Below, piece by piece: positions 36,118 through 48,950 of a DNA stretch of 64,000 nucleotides (its first letter is position 1; each line of letters opens with the position of its first letter). A model generated the notes under the pieces. That model worked only from the letters and a program-made list of their open reading frames with translations, had not been told where the DNA came from and ran no database searches. Source of the stretch: Actinostola sp. cb2023 (taxonomy: Eukaryota > Cnidaria > Anthozoa > Actiniaria > Actinostolidae); NCBI GenBank assembly GCA_033675265.1, contig JAUJYZ010000736.1, positions 173,793 through 237,792 of the forward strand, read 5' to 3'. The translations under genes were made by a program, and so were the position numbers.

Positions 36118-38060
36118 ATATTATCAAGAGAAAATGAGGTAAGAGAAGGAATCCCTGGTACCCCATCATGTGCTCCGTTAATTCTATTTTTAGAACTCGA
36201 TCTATTTTTGAGGCTTTAGATACCATGCCCGCGCAACCAAAAGACTCAACCTTACCGACCTCAATCTCGTCCCCAGAGCCTGCGTTACTTTCGTCCAGCG
36301 GCGAAGAACGTAGGCTCTGGCATAATCCATTTTTGAGACAATTTGATTGGCTATTCCATTTTAGAAACTACGCACGCGCAAGATTCCGGAAATGAAAATA
36401 TATAATAATAATTATATATATCCAATGAAAATTGAATTGTCAAAACAGCCCGATGTCCCAACTTCCGTTCAAAACAAAAATTAACATTTTTCAACGGTTT
36501 CATTTACATGTTATTTAAAAAAAATATGGTATTCGTGTTTCAACACATGTCGCCTCTGCAATAAATATCTAAGCACAGAGAAACATCCAGTTTATCTAAG
36601 CTTATATGTATCTCGAAGTGTCTTGAAAAGTTTTCAAGCGAAGCTCAACATTTACACGAAGATGATGGTTATTCAAAGTACATATGTCGATCGTAAATCT
36701 AATATTCTTTAGGCTAGCAACTGAAAGTGCCAATCGAGGTGCTTACGAAGGCGAAAGATTCAAAAGAAATACATTTGAAGGAGAGACAACAATAACCAGA
36801 GAAGATGAAGATGATAGATTCAAATAATTAACTGATGTAGGAAGAAGTCAGTGTTCGCGTATCCTTCTGCTGTAAAACCACTGCTTTTAATAAAGACTTC
36901 AGATACTGCGCTTCTTTCACTGTTATATCTTCTTTACCAAGTGCTTTTAAAGCGTACTCTATTCCCTGATGAAACCTTTCGATGGATTCCACTGAAACCC
37001 GAATCGACAATTTGAATCGACAACAACCAACTGCCGTACTAACTTGCGCGTGTGCTCTAAAACCGGAAAAACAAGAAATCCTGTTCCCAAAAATGGATTA
37101 TGTCAGAGCCTACGTTCTTCGCCGCTGGCCGAAAGTAACGCAGGCTCTGGGGACGAGCTAGATTGTGTCAACCTTACCTTGGTTTTTCCTTTCAAAAACT
37201 TTTTATTTTTTGTCATTAAAAAGAAAAGCGAAAGACTACACAGCTTCTGCTCCAAGATAACAAAGCAGTGGTCGTACTATTTCTACGGTGTTTTAATACG
37301 TGCAAAGCCGTCTGCAAACGACCCGAATAAAAATACAAAACTGAGCGAAACTTAACAAACATCGTCAACTCTCGGCTGAGAAATGCCTGACAATTTAATT
37401 ATCTAAGACTCATTGAAGGATTTTACGAATACTCAGGCGAATTGAGCAAAATTAACGGTCAAAGTCAAAGCAATCACGAAAACAAACTATATTGTTAATG
37501 TGGTCTTACCGGCACTTGTATTCGACAATTACGAAGTTCAAGCGTTTATTCTCAGGTTGGAAAATACGGAAGAAACTTAACATCACCAAAACCTTGAAGC
37601 ACCAGCCATGGTGTTCATGAAAATTTAATTCAAGAACAAACATCTCCATCTGCAGTCCTACAAGACGGCTACAACAAAACGATTAATCCTTGCACTTATC
37701 GGTTTTCTCTGTCGAAGCACATGGCAAAATGAAACCGTTTTCCTCTATTTAGAATCGTCTCAAGTGTCCCAAATTCACAATAATTTCAGTCAAATCCAAA
37801 AAGGATAATTTGGTAAAATCCTTTATTGAATGTTCGAGAAAGTTGAGAAGATTTTCTTCGCTCACTTCGCTCAATTTAATTTTCATATCAAAGCTGTGCG
37901 TAACGGCCTCCGCAACCTCGCCTTATATGATCTGCCCAATCACGTTCCGTTCCCAAAATAGATTGAGCATTCTAAAAATAGAATTAACGGGGCACATGAT
38001 GGGTAAAGAGCCAATACGGGAGATTCCTTCTCTTACCTCATTTTCTCTTGATATTATAGA
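36118..38060. mobile_element. Nested inverted-repeat elements
   Basis: Outer arms 36,118-36,225 and 37,950-38,060 pair (TATCAAGAGAAAATGAGGTA and GTTAATTCTATTTTTAGAA with complements). Inside, arms 36,266-36,340 and 37,085-37,165 pair through CTCGTCCCCAGAGCCTGCG and GAACGTAGGCTCTG; each inner arm is itself a small stem. Short frames here are not genes. Confidence 0.65.
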
Positions 38061-38061
38061 A

Positions 38062-39150
38062 TCCAAAATGGCCGTCGTATCGGTAAAAAGGTCTATTTCT
38101 TGATTTGAGATATTTTTCTTTTCTTGTCGTTTTTGATTTTTCGGTGGCCTTTTTGTTATGTAAGTTTGTGCTTGAGATATAAGTTTAGTTTTAGTTTAGT
38201 GTTTTTGATAGATAACAATGATATAAGTACCTTTATACTTTATTATATAGTGCGTCTGTGAAGAACGGTTATTCCTTCTTATTATTAATTATTCATAATA
38301 TTGATATATATTTATATACAGTACCAGGGGAAAATTACTAGGGGAATCCATCTTTCCTAATGCCCTTAGATCTATCAGATTGTTAGCATGGCTATTTTTA
38401 GCAACAAGCTATGATTGGTTGGATGTCAATGACGTCACTTGCAGTAAACATGGCGGATATCTCCTTCGTCGATACTGAACTTTTTAGACCACAGCTACAT
38501 CTACATGTAGTTATTAATAAATTAAATTAATAAATCGTTTATTATATGGCAATATTTTGCTTTTAAAATGTGTTTTTTGAATTTTTGATTTTGTAAGCGG
38601 CCGCGCGGTTTCCCGCCATTTATGTAAATAAGAAATCTGCTCAATCAAATTCAAACAAGAAAGTCAAGAAAACCGGCGCTCAGTATAACGATTACAAACC
38701 GCTCAAAGTTCCTCAAAGTTCGCTATTCTACATCATGAAATCTCTTCATATAACACCGTAAGGGATTGATTTCTTTACAATGGACCTGTAAAGTTTGAAA
38801 AGAGTCGAAAAAACTTCGCCGGTGAGTCGGACTCACTCAACTCAACATGGAAGCCAAAAACTACAAGCCTGCTGAGTGTCGCTGATATTTGTACTTCCAG
38901 TTCTTCGTTTATTGCTTTGAATAATTAGGGAGTATTCCCAGGAAAAGTTGGAATCGATTGATGTTGATTGAAAGTTCTGAATTCGACAAAAAAAGAGAAA
39001 ACGTCGGCCTCGCCTTACAAAAAACATGAAAGAAATGTGTTTGGCTTGAATCACGATGAACACAGAATAGCTGCTTCAAAAATACGTTCAAAGACAACAT
39101 ATCGTCTAAATCATTCCTTCAAACACATTTGAATCTCTTTGGATCTATTT
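38062..39150. other. Intergenic, no gene seen
   Basis: AT-rich with CAATGACGTCA at about 38,428. No supported coding frame, RNA gene or clear repeat. Confidence 0.4.
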
Positions 39151-39152
39151 GG

Positions 39153-39537
39153 TAGTGTGGAGTGGAGTGCGGAGTGCGGAGTGCGGAGTGCGGAGTGCGG
39201 AGTGCGGAGTGCGGAGTGCGGAGTGCGGAGTGCGGAGTGCGGAGTGCGGAGTGCGGAGTGCGGAGTGCGGAGTGCGGAGTGCGGAGTGCGGAGTGCGGAG
39301 TGTGGAGTGCGGAGTGCGGAGTGCGGAGTGCGGAGTGCGGCGGAGTGCGGAGTGCGGAGTGCGGAGTGCGGAGTGCGGAGTGCGGAGTGCGGAGTGCGGA
39401 GTGCGGAGTGCGGAGTGCGGAGTGCGGAGTGCGGAGTGCGGAGTGCGGAGTGCGGAGTGCGGAGTGCGGAGTGCGGAGTGCGGAGTGCGGAGTGTGGAGT
39501 GCGGAGTGCGGAGTGCGGAGTGCGGAGTGCGGAGTGC
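39153..39537. repeat. Heptamer satellite (AGTGCGG)n, about 54 units
   Basis: Near-perfect tandem 7-mer with two GTGTGG variants and one shifted GCGGCGG unit near 39,340. Because 7 is prime to 3 and the unit lacks stops in all phases, long frames appear in three plus-strand frames and on the minus strand; none is a gene. Confidence 0.97.
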
Positions 39538-39837
39538 ACTGTCATTTGCAGTCGTGTCTGCAGTCTGTACTCTCTGTGTTTGATTGTTTGTCGTACACGT
39601 GCTACTGGTGCCGGAACTTATTCAACAGCAGTATTTTAAAAGTTCAGGACAACTTAAAGTAGAACGGCAATTCAATTTGGCCATAGTTACTAACTATGAT
39701 TGGGTTAACACTATAGAAATCTCGAACATTTCAGCTGTAACTCGCTAGTGAAAAATAGTCGTCGTGTTTATACATCCTAGTCAAATGCAAGACACTGTCA
39801 TTTACAAATTGTCCCGGAAATTGTGTTCTACAAGGGT

Positions 39838-41366
39838 CCGTGTGTCTTCCGTCCATTTGATTTTTAAAAATATTAAAATTCACCAAAATACAATTTTGGA
39901 GTTTGAATTTTTGTTTTTCATCATTTTGGAAATCGATTTTTACCCAAAAATGCCAATTTTCTTTTTTCGAAAAATACAAATTACCCAATGTTTACTGAAA
40001 TTAAAAATCGAAATTCATTTTTCGTTTTTTGAAAAAAGGAAAATTAGAAAATTGAAAAAGTTGACTATGCAGGGGAGGGGTAAAAACCTTATCTTCACTC
40101 ACTCCCAGGCTCTCCCAGCGATCAATGGATAATATGTGCATCTAATTAAAAATGGCCGGTGACTACTTCGATGGACAGCCAGTAGGTTTTAGTGGATTTA
40201 GAGGGTTTAAAATCACTTTGATATCTTAAGTTTTGACTTGGCAAGTTTTATGTGGATTTAACGCAGGCTAGAAACGAAATATTTTGCACAGAACGACTAC
40301 TGGACTAGGTTTATACGTGGGTTTATAAAGGAGTTCTGATCGTGAGTGAACTATTACTTCGTACCGCGCACACTTCACGTCAGTGCTGTAAATGATGATC
40401 GACTTTGAAGAACTTCACACTGACAGCATTACAAAACATCAATAGATATACATTGAATACATTTATATAATCACAATGAATATTCAGAAACTTATTCGTT
40501 TTGTACATGTATCTACTGAAGTTATCGAGTGATTTATTGAACACAAAACATCAATCTACACATGATTTGCAAGTTCTGCATATATGATGAACTGAAATAA
40601 AGTTAGTTTCCATGCAGTTCCATACCATTTTCCAGAACTTGCAAATCATGTGTAGATTGATGTTTTGTGTTTAATAAATCACTCGATAACTTCAGTAGCC
40701 TTGTACAAAACGAATAAGTTTCTGAATATTCATTGTGATTATATAAATGTATTCAATGTATATCTATTGATGTTTTGTAATGCTGTCAGTGTGAAGTTCT
40801 TCAAAGTCGATCATCACTTACAGCACTGACGTGAAGTGTGCGTACGAAGTAATAGTTCCGGCACTCACGATCAGAGCTCCTTTATAAACCCACGTATAAA
40901 CCTAGTCCAGTAGTCGTTCTGTGCAAAATATTTCGTTTCTAGCCTGCGTTAAATCCACATAAAACTTGCCAAGTCAAAACTTAAGATATCAAAGTGATTT
41001 TAAACCCTCTAAATCCACTAAAACCTACTGGCTGTCCATCGAAGTAGTCACCGGCCATTTTTAATTAGATGCACATATTATCCATTGATCGCCGGGAGAG
41101 CCTGGGAGCGAGTGAAGATAAGGTTTTTACCCCTCCCCTGCATAGTCAACTTTTTCAATTTTCTAATTTTTTCAAAAAACGAAAAATGAATTTCGATTTT
41201 TAATTTCAGTAAACATTGGGTAATTTGTATTTTTCGAAAAAAGGAAATTGGCATTTTTGGGTAAAAATCGATTTCCAAAATGACGAAAAACAAAAATTCA
41301 AACTCCAAAATTGTATTTTGGTGAATTTTAATATTTTTAAAAATCAAATGGACGGAAGACACACGG
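39838..41366. mobile_element. 1.5-kb near-perfect palindrome (foldback element)
   Basis: Arms 39,838-40,578 and 40,633-41,366 are reverse complements at what looks like about 98%, around a 54-bp loop. Outer end CCGTGTGTCTTCCGTCC. Each arm contains a small AATGGCCGGTGACTACTTCG frame. I saw no certain target duplication. Foldback transposons or a recent inverted duplication would both fit. Confidence 0.9.
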
Positions 41367-41565
41367 AGCCATCCTGATTCACTACCCTGCTTTTCTGTCA
41401 CTCCCAAGTCTACTGACAAATGAAGTTAGACTTCCAGTTGTATTTAAACTTATTCCAAGTAGTCAACGGTGCGGTGTAGTTAATATTGATGGCTTGACAT
41501 CAATGACCTACAAACCAAAACGAGCATGAATATGCAATGAGTTTATTTACGGACACTGAACATGC

Positions 41566-41935
41566 AGCACCCCCCGGGGGGTGGATGGGGGGGGGGGGGT
41601 ACTCCCTTTGTCCAAGTGGTAGGGGTGATCGGCGGTCCTTTTAGGGTTGAAAATATTTCCTGTGTGGACCTTTTAGGGTTCCGACACAAAAGTCAGTTAC
41701 GTAACATGAGTCCGTACCTTTTAGGGTCAATTGAAAGAACAGAAGAAATATGTTGTCCAGTCACTGATTAAACGATATCAGCACAATCACTTTTTCGCCA
41801 TATATGGTCATATATGGTCGTACCTTTTAGAGGTTGAAATCAACATGGCTTCAACAGCTCTTTTAATTTATACGTACCTTTTAGGGATCGTTTTCAAAAC
41901 CGACTGCCGATCACCCCTACCACTTGGACAAAGGG

Positions 41936-41977
<42 letters not shown>

Positions 41978-41985
41978 GTGCAGCA
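41566..41985. mobile_element. Poly-G/poly-C-ended inverted-repeat element
   Basis: Left end with a G-run then GGTACTCCCTTTGTCCAAG and TAGGGGTGATCGGCGG; right end carries the complement and a C-run of more than 30. Repeated CCTTTTAGGGTT between. A related element is at 55,077-55,502. Such elements are widespread in cnidarian genomes. Confidence 0.75.
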
Positions 41986-41989
41986 CCAT

Positions 41990-43020
41990 TGACCCGATTT
42001 CTAATCACCTGCATGTGTTCTTGTTTTCACGGTTGGGTTACAGGGTTAGCCATAGACTTTCTAAAAGTCCTCAGTCCTTTTTTTCAAAGAACAAACATAA
42101 TCATATTTAGATATGTACATACATACAATCCTTAGTTTTATTGTGGGATACAAATTCAGCTATAAAATTGTCTGGTTTCCAATATATATGTCAATACTGC
42201 TACTTATAAATCCTTTGCCCACATTTCCTCTCCAACGAGAGGTTACATTAATTTCAGTGAAGGTATATATTTTTTTGCTTAGAATTTCCGTTAATGTTTC
42301 CAAAAGGTTATCCCAGTTCTGTAGATGATATACCGGCTTAGTCGTGTATCATTTGAGTTCGCTATTTTGTATTCACATTTTCCAGACATCTAAGTTGACT
42401 GATATAATATGAATAAGCCGTCTATAAAGACTAATGTAGGAACAGGGCCGTACACAGCACAGGGGCAGGGGAGCAGTTGTCCCCCCTCTAGCAAGGCGCA
42501 AAAGATACCACAAAGTACTGAGAACTGTACTATTTTATTTTATTATTTGTTGCTGTTAAATACGTACGTACTGCCCCACTTGAATTTTGGGCAGTATGTA
42601 TACAGCCCTGAGGAACATAACCGACTCGGCTCTAAACTTATAAAGGAGATCTTTAAAGGACTGATTAACAATAACAATATTTTTGTCCAATTAAAGAAAC
42701 TCCGAGTATAATGTCTTCAATATTACAGTAACATGAAGTTTTTAGATTTTCATTAACCAGAAAGGAACATTAAAATAACGTCACAATCATGGTTCTTATT
42801 AGTAAGCTGAAGTTTTGCCGGGTTTTATGGTTGGTATGTTATGTCGGTTTAGCTCAGGTTTAAAGGATTCCACTGAAAGGAAGAGGGTAATGAAAATAAA
42901 ACAATTTCTTAATAATAATTAATGCAGGGAAAAATTTCGATCCACGTACGATCTACACCCTAGGCATAAATGGTAGAATCATAAAATATCATTTACTTTA
43001 TAGATAGGAATATGTTGTAG
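41990..43020. other. Intergenic, no gene seen
   Basis: No supported gene. A plus-strand frame at 42,409-42,711 has a PHLNFGQYVYSPEEHNRLG patch faintly like reverse-transcriptase C-terminal relics, too weak to call. Confidence 0.35.
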
Positions 43021-43021
43021 C

Positions 43022-43225
43022 ATTATCTGACTATTTACTCGGGCCCTTCCGAAGGAAGCCCGAGTTATAAAATGCGCTGCGCTTTCTTCTATATTATTTT
43101 TCTTCGTAGTACACAGAATGTGAAGTATGTGATCGTATCGGTACAAAAAATGCGAAGTATGTGATCGTATCGAGTTCCAAGATTACTCAGCAGATAAGAA
43201 ATCAAGCTACACTCTGTCCCAAAAT
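43022..43225 (+). repeat. Dispersed repeat opening with CTTCCGAAGGAAGCCCGAG hairpin
   Basis: Shares GGCCCTTCCGAAGGAAGCCC, GAGTTATAAAATG and TGATCGTATCGAGTT with 50,822-50,990 in the same orientation. It starts with a short hairpin and has no coding sequence. Related AGTCGGGCTTCCTGT pieces occur elsewhere. Confidence 0.6.
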
Positions 43226-44249
43226 ATATGCGGGTTCCCATCGAGCGATTACTTGAAGCATCCTGGATATATTCGAATTTCGACAGCAAATGAAATCCGA
43301 AATAAAAACTAAAACAGCCAAATAATAACGGAGAGCTTGGACTGAATGCAATTCCTAGTTCTGAATGGACTTTACGATGAGCCTGCAGCGTGAAAAGCGT
43401 AATGGTAAACGAACACTGTCGTCACCGCCAGAATTTTTAATCAAGTCGTGAAGCGTGTTGTGTGACATAACGTATATGCAGAAGAGAAATGATGTTGTAT
43501 GGCGAAGGCAAGCCATCGATCACTTCCTTTTAAATACGATCATGCAATCATTGTTTTAACATGAGCAAGATCAATGTACGAAATTTGGGATCAGTGCTTG
43601 CTGCATGACTGCCGTCACGCCGTGGTTTCAAAAACCCGTTTAAAAGGTATCCAACAATAAAATGAAACACATTTCTGAGAAATATAATGATTGAAGTTTA
43701 TTTTATTCCATGTTTGAAACATTCGGAAGGAAAAGTTATCGTAAAAATCGTACTTCAAAACTTCATCAAAGCAAATAGGCCGTCATCAACGCCACGGACT
43801 AAGCAAAGTCAATGGACGAAATTTGGGCATAACTTCGAACGTAACACTTTTATGTATCCAACTTGCAGGAAAGAAACGCTCCTCTCACATATGTCACACC
43901 CGCCGTTCGTCATTGTGAAGGGTTTCGGACTGATTTTCGGACACATTGAAGGCATGAATTCCGAAATTTATAGGCAAAGACACGTGAGCCGTTTCAAGAT
44001 TACTCAGCAGATAATGAAGCTGTGTTTGCTGCATCGTCACGCCGTGGTTTCAGAAACCCGTTTTTAAAAAGGTATCCGACAATAAAATGAAACACTTTTC
44101 TGATAAATATATTGATAGATATGATCAAGAGCTTGATATAGTGACGGGGTATTCAAAATTGCTCCCGTCACATCATAGTCTATACTAGTCTCCTACTCAG
44201 CCGTAGCGTGACGGAACTAAAGACGGCTGCGTAGGAGACATCGACTGGA
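43226..44249. other. Repeat-derived spacer, no gene
   Basis: Contains two similar stretches with GTCACGCCGTGGTTTCA and CCGACAATAAAATGAAACA (43,610-43,680; 44,035-44,100). The plus-strand frame 43,687-44,067 between them is protein-like in length only; I do not recognise it. Confidence 0.4.
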
Positions 44250-46024
44250 TCAAGGGCGCTAGGACAAAGACGTTGTGTGTATAAGCTATGAGTTGCACTT
44301 ATCTGTTGTTGTTTCTTATTCTGAAGTATGTCATTGACCTTTCTGGCCTCTGTTGTCCCCTACTAGTTGCCAGTAAGTCGATTCCTGGCCAACGAACGTT
44401 TCGATTTGAATATGTACATATGTTCCGCCAGCCCGATATATGTCAATATGTTGTCGTTTCTTATTTCTAATAAGTTAACTTAACTTATTAGCTACACTGA
44501 TAACTAACTATACGTTTGGCAGAGAGCGGACTGGAACTTAATTTCAAATCGAAAGGTCAATGAAACGTCCGAATAAGAAACGACAACATATATCGGGCTG
44601 GCGGAACATATGTACATATTCAAATCGAAACGTTCGTTGGCCAGGAATCGACTTACTGGCAACTAGTAGGGGACAACAGAGGCCAGAAAGGTCAATGACA
44701 TACTTCAGAATAAGAAACAACAACAGATAAGTGCAACTCATAGCTTATATATACACCCCGACGTAGTCAATCGATAAAAATCGATATCGATTTGCCAATC
44801 GATAAATCGGTAAAAATCGATAACACTCGCTTGATTGATATCGATTTGTATCGATCAATCGGTAGAAATCGATATCACACTTTTTTTCTTTAATATCGAT
44901 TTTTATCGATTGACGTGATTTATCGTTTTTTATCGATTTTTATCGATTTACGTCATTTATCGATTTTGCCGTATTCATTTCAAAATTATATTATATAATG
45001 ACAAGACAAGGATACTTTTACTGGTTATGAAGGTTTTTTATTCTCAGTTAGTTCTAGTACGGATGTTGAATAATAACGATTATAAGAATAACAGCAACCC
45101 ATACTTGCCTTTCATTTCGTGTGAATCGAGGAGTTTTATCTTTGTTGATTTAGAATTTGTAAAAAAGAGGAAATTGTTAATGTTACTAATATTATATCTA
45201 ATCATTATGTCTTCATTGCCGTTTGAAATGTTTGATCTTATTGCTTTATTTGTTTTCTGCTGCGGTCTTCTGGAGTTATGTATGGCAGAACTTTTACTTG
45301 TTTTTCTTCTGTGGATCTATAAAGCACTGCTTGTATGTTTTTCGTCTTTCTTTTTCCAGCTTGCAGATTCAGTTGGAAGATATGTTGCATTGTATTTTTT
45401 TTTGCATGTCCCATTACTTAGTTGAATATCTTTTTTTCCGATTTTTAAGGTGTTTGTCGATCTGCCACATGTAAATGTACTTTCATTTGAATACGGAGAT
45501 TGATTGGCTAATCTAAGGCCGGAATACAAATTGTATTTTAACGCATTCAAACAATAAATGCACTTGTGTGGAGATGCAGATCGAAACACACCAAATTCGT
45601 TTTGTTTATTAGTGAAGACTCGATCTGAGCTGACTTGCTACATTGAACACCCATATCTACATCTACATCTTGTTATGTCGGTAGTATCGTTAATAAATAA
45701 AAAGATAATAACAATAAAAATATATATATTGATTTTAGAATCAGTTGTCAATAGTTGCAGTTGTCAATAGTAGTTTGGTTTATGCGTCTCGGTAATTGTA
45801 CTCTAGGGTCAATCAGATGATATTCAACACATTATTACGCGAAAACAGCAAACCGTTAAAAATCGATAAAAATCGATATCACACTTTTTTTCTCTATCGA
45901 TTTCTACCGATTTCCGTTAAAAATCGATAACACTTGCTTGATTTTTATCGATTTGTATCGATATCGATTTTTATCGATTGACTACGTCGGGTATACACAC
46001 AACGTCTTTGTCCTAGCGCCCTTG
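44250..46024. mobile_element. Palindromic element broken by a later insertion
   Basis: GGGCGCTAGGACAAAGACG at 44,253 pairs with its complement ending at 46,021; inside, 44,282-44,466 pairs with 44,570-44,749 (GCCAGTAAGTCGATTCC and complement). The right edge is separated from the palindrome by the 1,235-bp insert at 44,757-45,991. Confidence 0.75.
44757..45991. mobile_element. TATCGAT-rich DNA element nested in the palindrome
   Basis: Ends CCCGACGTAGTCAATCG and complement, target duplication TATACAC at 44,750-44,756 and 45,992-45,998. Each end bears clusters of ATCGATTTTTATCGATT palindromes (44,775-44,960 and 45,855-45,985). The middle has a minus-strand frame 45,589-45,317 with a CIYC cluster, and a plus-strand hydrophobic frame; neither is recognised. 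A 7- or 8-bp target suits hAT-like elements, but the ends are not typical. Confidence 0.75.
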
Positions 46025-46029
46025 ACTGG

Positions 46030-47725
46030 ATGTTTAAAAAATACGAAGTTCGGGAATGATTTTTGAGTCCGGCTTTTATTTGACCGACATTCCTCTGTGA
46101 CAACGAACAAACCATCAGACCATGAATATGCAACCTCAAGTCGTCCCAAGTACGTGCCATGGACATACGATTCGGAGATCTTTATCTATGCTCACCGGCG
46201 ACACGTAGTCTCCCTCGTCACGCAACTGTCATTGCCACAAACGGATCGAATAGTTTCCGAACGCCTATCGAACTAAATCCGAAAGTATGATTCGCTCAAA
46301 CGGGTCGAATAGTTTCCGAGCGTATATCGAACTAAATCCGAAGTATTGTTCGCTCAGCGAGCGCTCAGCGCAGATAAATATAGAGCACAATAGTCATCGT
46401 TCGACGACTAGTTTAAATTTAGAATTGCGCACTAAAGCTTAATTATATTAAACAGATCATGCAGAGAGCTCATGCAACTATGAAAGAGAGTATTTTAAAT
46501 ATGTTTTCTTGATCAGACGATTCACTGAATTACTGATTGCTGTACCCATTTAGGCGATGCTACTAGGGTATTTAAAATTTGGGGGGGCCGGTTAAAATTA
46601 TTTGTTGAGCGTTTTCGAAAGGGCTGGTACACGAACTCATCAAAAGCAAGGGTTTCGGTTGGCTGAAGACGGGGGCGATGATATTCGAACGCCTAATGAA
46701 GTAATTCCGAAAGTATGATTCGCTCAAACGGATCAAATAGTTTCCGAGTGTATATCAAACTATTGTTCGCTCTAGGTTCGAAAACTAGAAGTGATGGGTC
46801 ATCGTTATGTTAATAGAAGTGCTAACTCATCGTTCCAATCTCCTTTGTCACGCAAATGTCATTGTCATAATGCCCGAGTGTACGCTCATTGAGCGTCTTG
46901 TTCTTTAAAAAAATGAACACACCACATTTTTAATTAGTGCTGTGCCACGAAATCTTGAAAAGTGTGAATGGAAGATTTGTACGATCTTTTACCTTTTCTT
47001 AACTCGTTATTCTTTCAGTTTATGCAATGTTTTGCAAATTTGTAGTCAAAATATACAAAGTAAACTTAACCAGTTACCACCAGTTCTAATTCTAGAACGA
47101 TAATAATTTATTTATTTATTTATTTTAACGTTACTTAAATAGAACATGGAATTTCAGGAAAATAATATTTTTCATGGGAGATTCTGAAGAATTTGACTTG
47201 TATGAAATTGTCGTCAAGTTTTGTCTATGGCAACCGAAGAGGTTTTGTCAATTACTTGAAAGTTATTTCAGCCGAATCGGATTGTAAAGTGTCAAAAATA
47301 ATTGCTAAATTTTCTCTTTCGTTTCTTTACTTTTTGTTTCTTTCTTTTCCCTTTTTCTTTTAACACAGAAAGCTTATCACACCACACTGGACCTTCTCAG
47401 TTTTTAGTTGCGAACCACGTAAAAATCTAGTCCCATATAATCCGGTTACCGATGAAACTTATCTGGCGAAATAGAAATAAATTATAGCTGAAAAACTCAC
47501 TGAATTCTCGGCAAAAAGGACCACTGCTATCTTCCTTTTTTGCTTTTTCATGTGTTTTTTCTATCTTTTGTTCTCTTGCTCGATCTCTTTTATTTATTTA
47601 TCTGTCAGTTCTGGTGTCTGGTATTTCTGGTATTTCTGCATTCGTATTATTTATATTTGCTTGCACTCCTTTCTCGCGCACTCTGTCAGGGGTTTGCTCA
47701 CGCGCACCAATTCGTTTCTCCAATA
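46030..47725. other. Repeat-derived spacer, no gene
   Basis: Contains three related TCCGAAAGTATGATTCGCTC / AATAGTTTCCGA stretches (46,240-46,350; 46,690-46,770). No supported gene. Confidence 0.4.
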
Positions 47726-47729
47726 TATA

Positions 47730-48938
47730 CACCTTATTCAAGTCAAGCGTGCTGATTTTCGAGATCAGAATACCAGGATCTTTCACATAAAAATGACCAC
47801 TGCCATCTGAAAAAGCAATTATTCATCAACATTTTTGGAAGATTTCAATAGTATTGGATAAAATACCGAGAAAATATCGTAAATGACATTTATAGAGTTT
47901 ATTATTAGGTTTCTAAATTTGAGCTGGTTGAGTTTCAGAGTCGACACGCAAGTAGCATACATTGGCTCTCTGAGTTGGTGTTTGTTGCTCTCGCTACACC
48001 GTACTGATGAGTTCCAAAAGAACGAAACAGCTGTCTACGGTTGCCGATCCTGGCTCTCTCTTGCTCTATCATGTTGGTGTTGTGTTAAGCTTTTTATTTC
48101 TACGTAGTATCAGCCTTTCTTGAATTTCATGTTTGCCATATGTATAGCTGATTAGATCTTTTACAGATCCTACGTATACCTACAGCATTTTCGTTCACGG
48201 TTCCCTCTTTCTAATTATTATATAGACACGAGTGTTTTACTGGAACATATCTCACTCGTAAAATTCGTACGAAACTACATCCGGGACCCGAGTGGCGTAT
48301 TTTCCATATCCTCACTAGTGAGGATATCGATGACGTCGGGCTCAGTACTTTTAGTCAAAAAAATATTTTTTCGTCAATTTTTTTCATTTTGGTCTATATA
48401 ATAAAAAGAACATTACACGATGGCTTGAAGATATGAATTTTATTTTTTCGTGCTAAAAACAATATTTTACTCACTCGCTGCGCTCGTTCGTAAATTATAG
48501 GTTTTTGCCACTCGAAAATAAAATTAATATCTTCGCGCCGCCGTGTAATATCCTCTATGTATGATATTTTGCCGTCATGCGTTCCAAATTTTTCGAAATT
48601 GCTTAATTTCAAGGTTTAACGCTTTCCACTAAAAGAAGATATTGATATAAGATAAGAGCCAAAGTTATATAGAAAAATGACATGTCCTTGCGGAGTTATG
48701 AACGTTTTTAATTCTGAAAATACACCAGAACGAGGCTTGGTACGCATGACAACAAAATCCCATACTAAACTCTATAAATATCATTTACGATATCTTCTCG
48801 GGATTTTATCCAATACTATTGAAAGTTTCCAAAAATATTGACGAATAATTGCTTTTTCAGATGGCGGTGGTCATTTGTATGTGAAAGAGCCTATAGACAG
48901 TATTCTGATCTCGAAAACCAGCATGCGTGAATAAGGTG
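47730..48938. mobile_element. TA-flanked inverted-repeat element, 1.2 kb
   Basis: Ends CACCTTATTCA and complement flanked by TA on each side; arms of about 190 bp share GTGACCACTGCCATCTGAAA-like and TTTTTCAGATGG-type sequence (47,730-47,915 with 48,760-48,938). The centre carries a CTCACTAGTGAGGATATCGA stem. No transposase. Confidence 0.7.
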
Positions 48939-48950
48939 TATGTTGTAATC

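Noticed and set aside
39111..39662. Long frames of VRSAECG or ALRTPHS repeats
   Set aside because: Produced by the stop-free heptamer array in every phase on both strands.
45027..45425. Plus-strand hydrophobic frame as a membrane protein
   Set aside because: Composition is what a T-rich strand gives, and it lies inside a nested transposon opposite a more protein-like frame.
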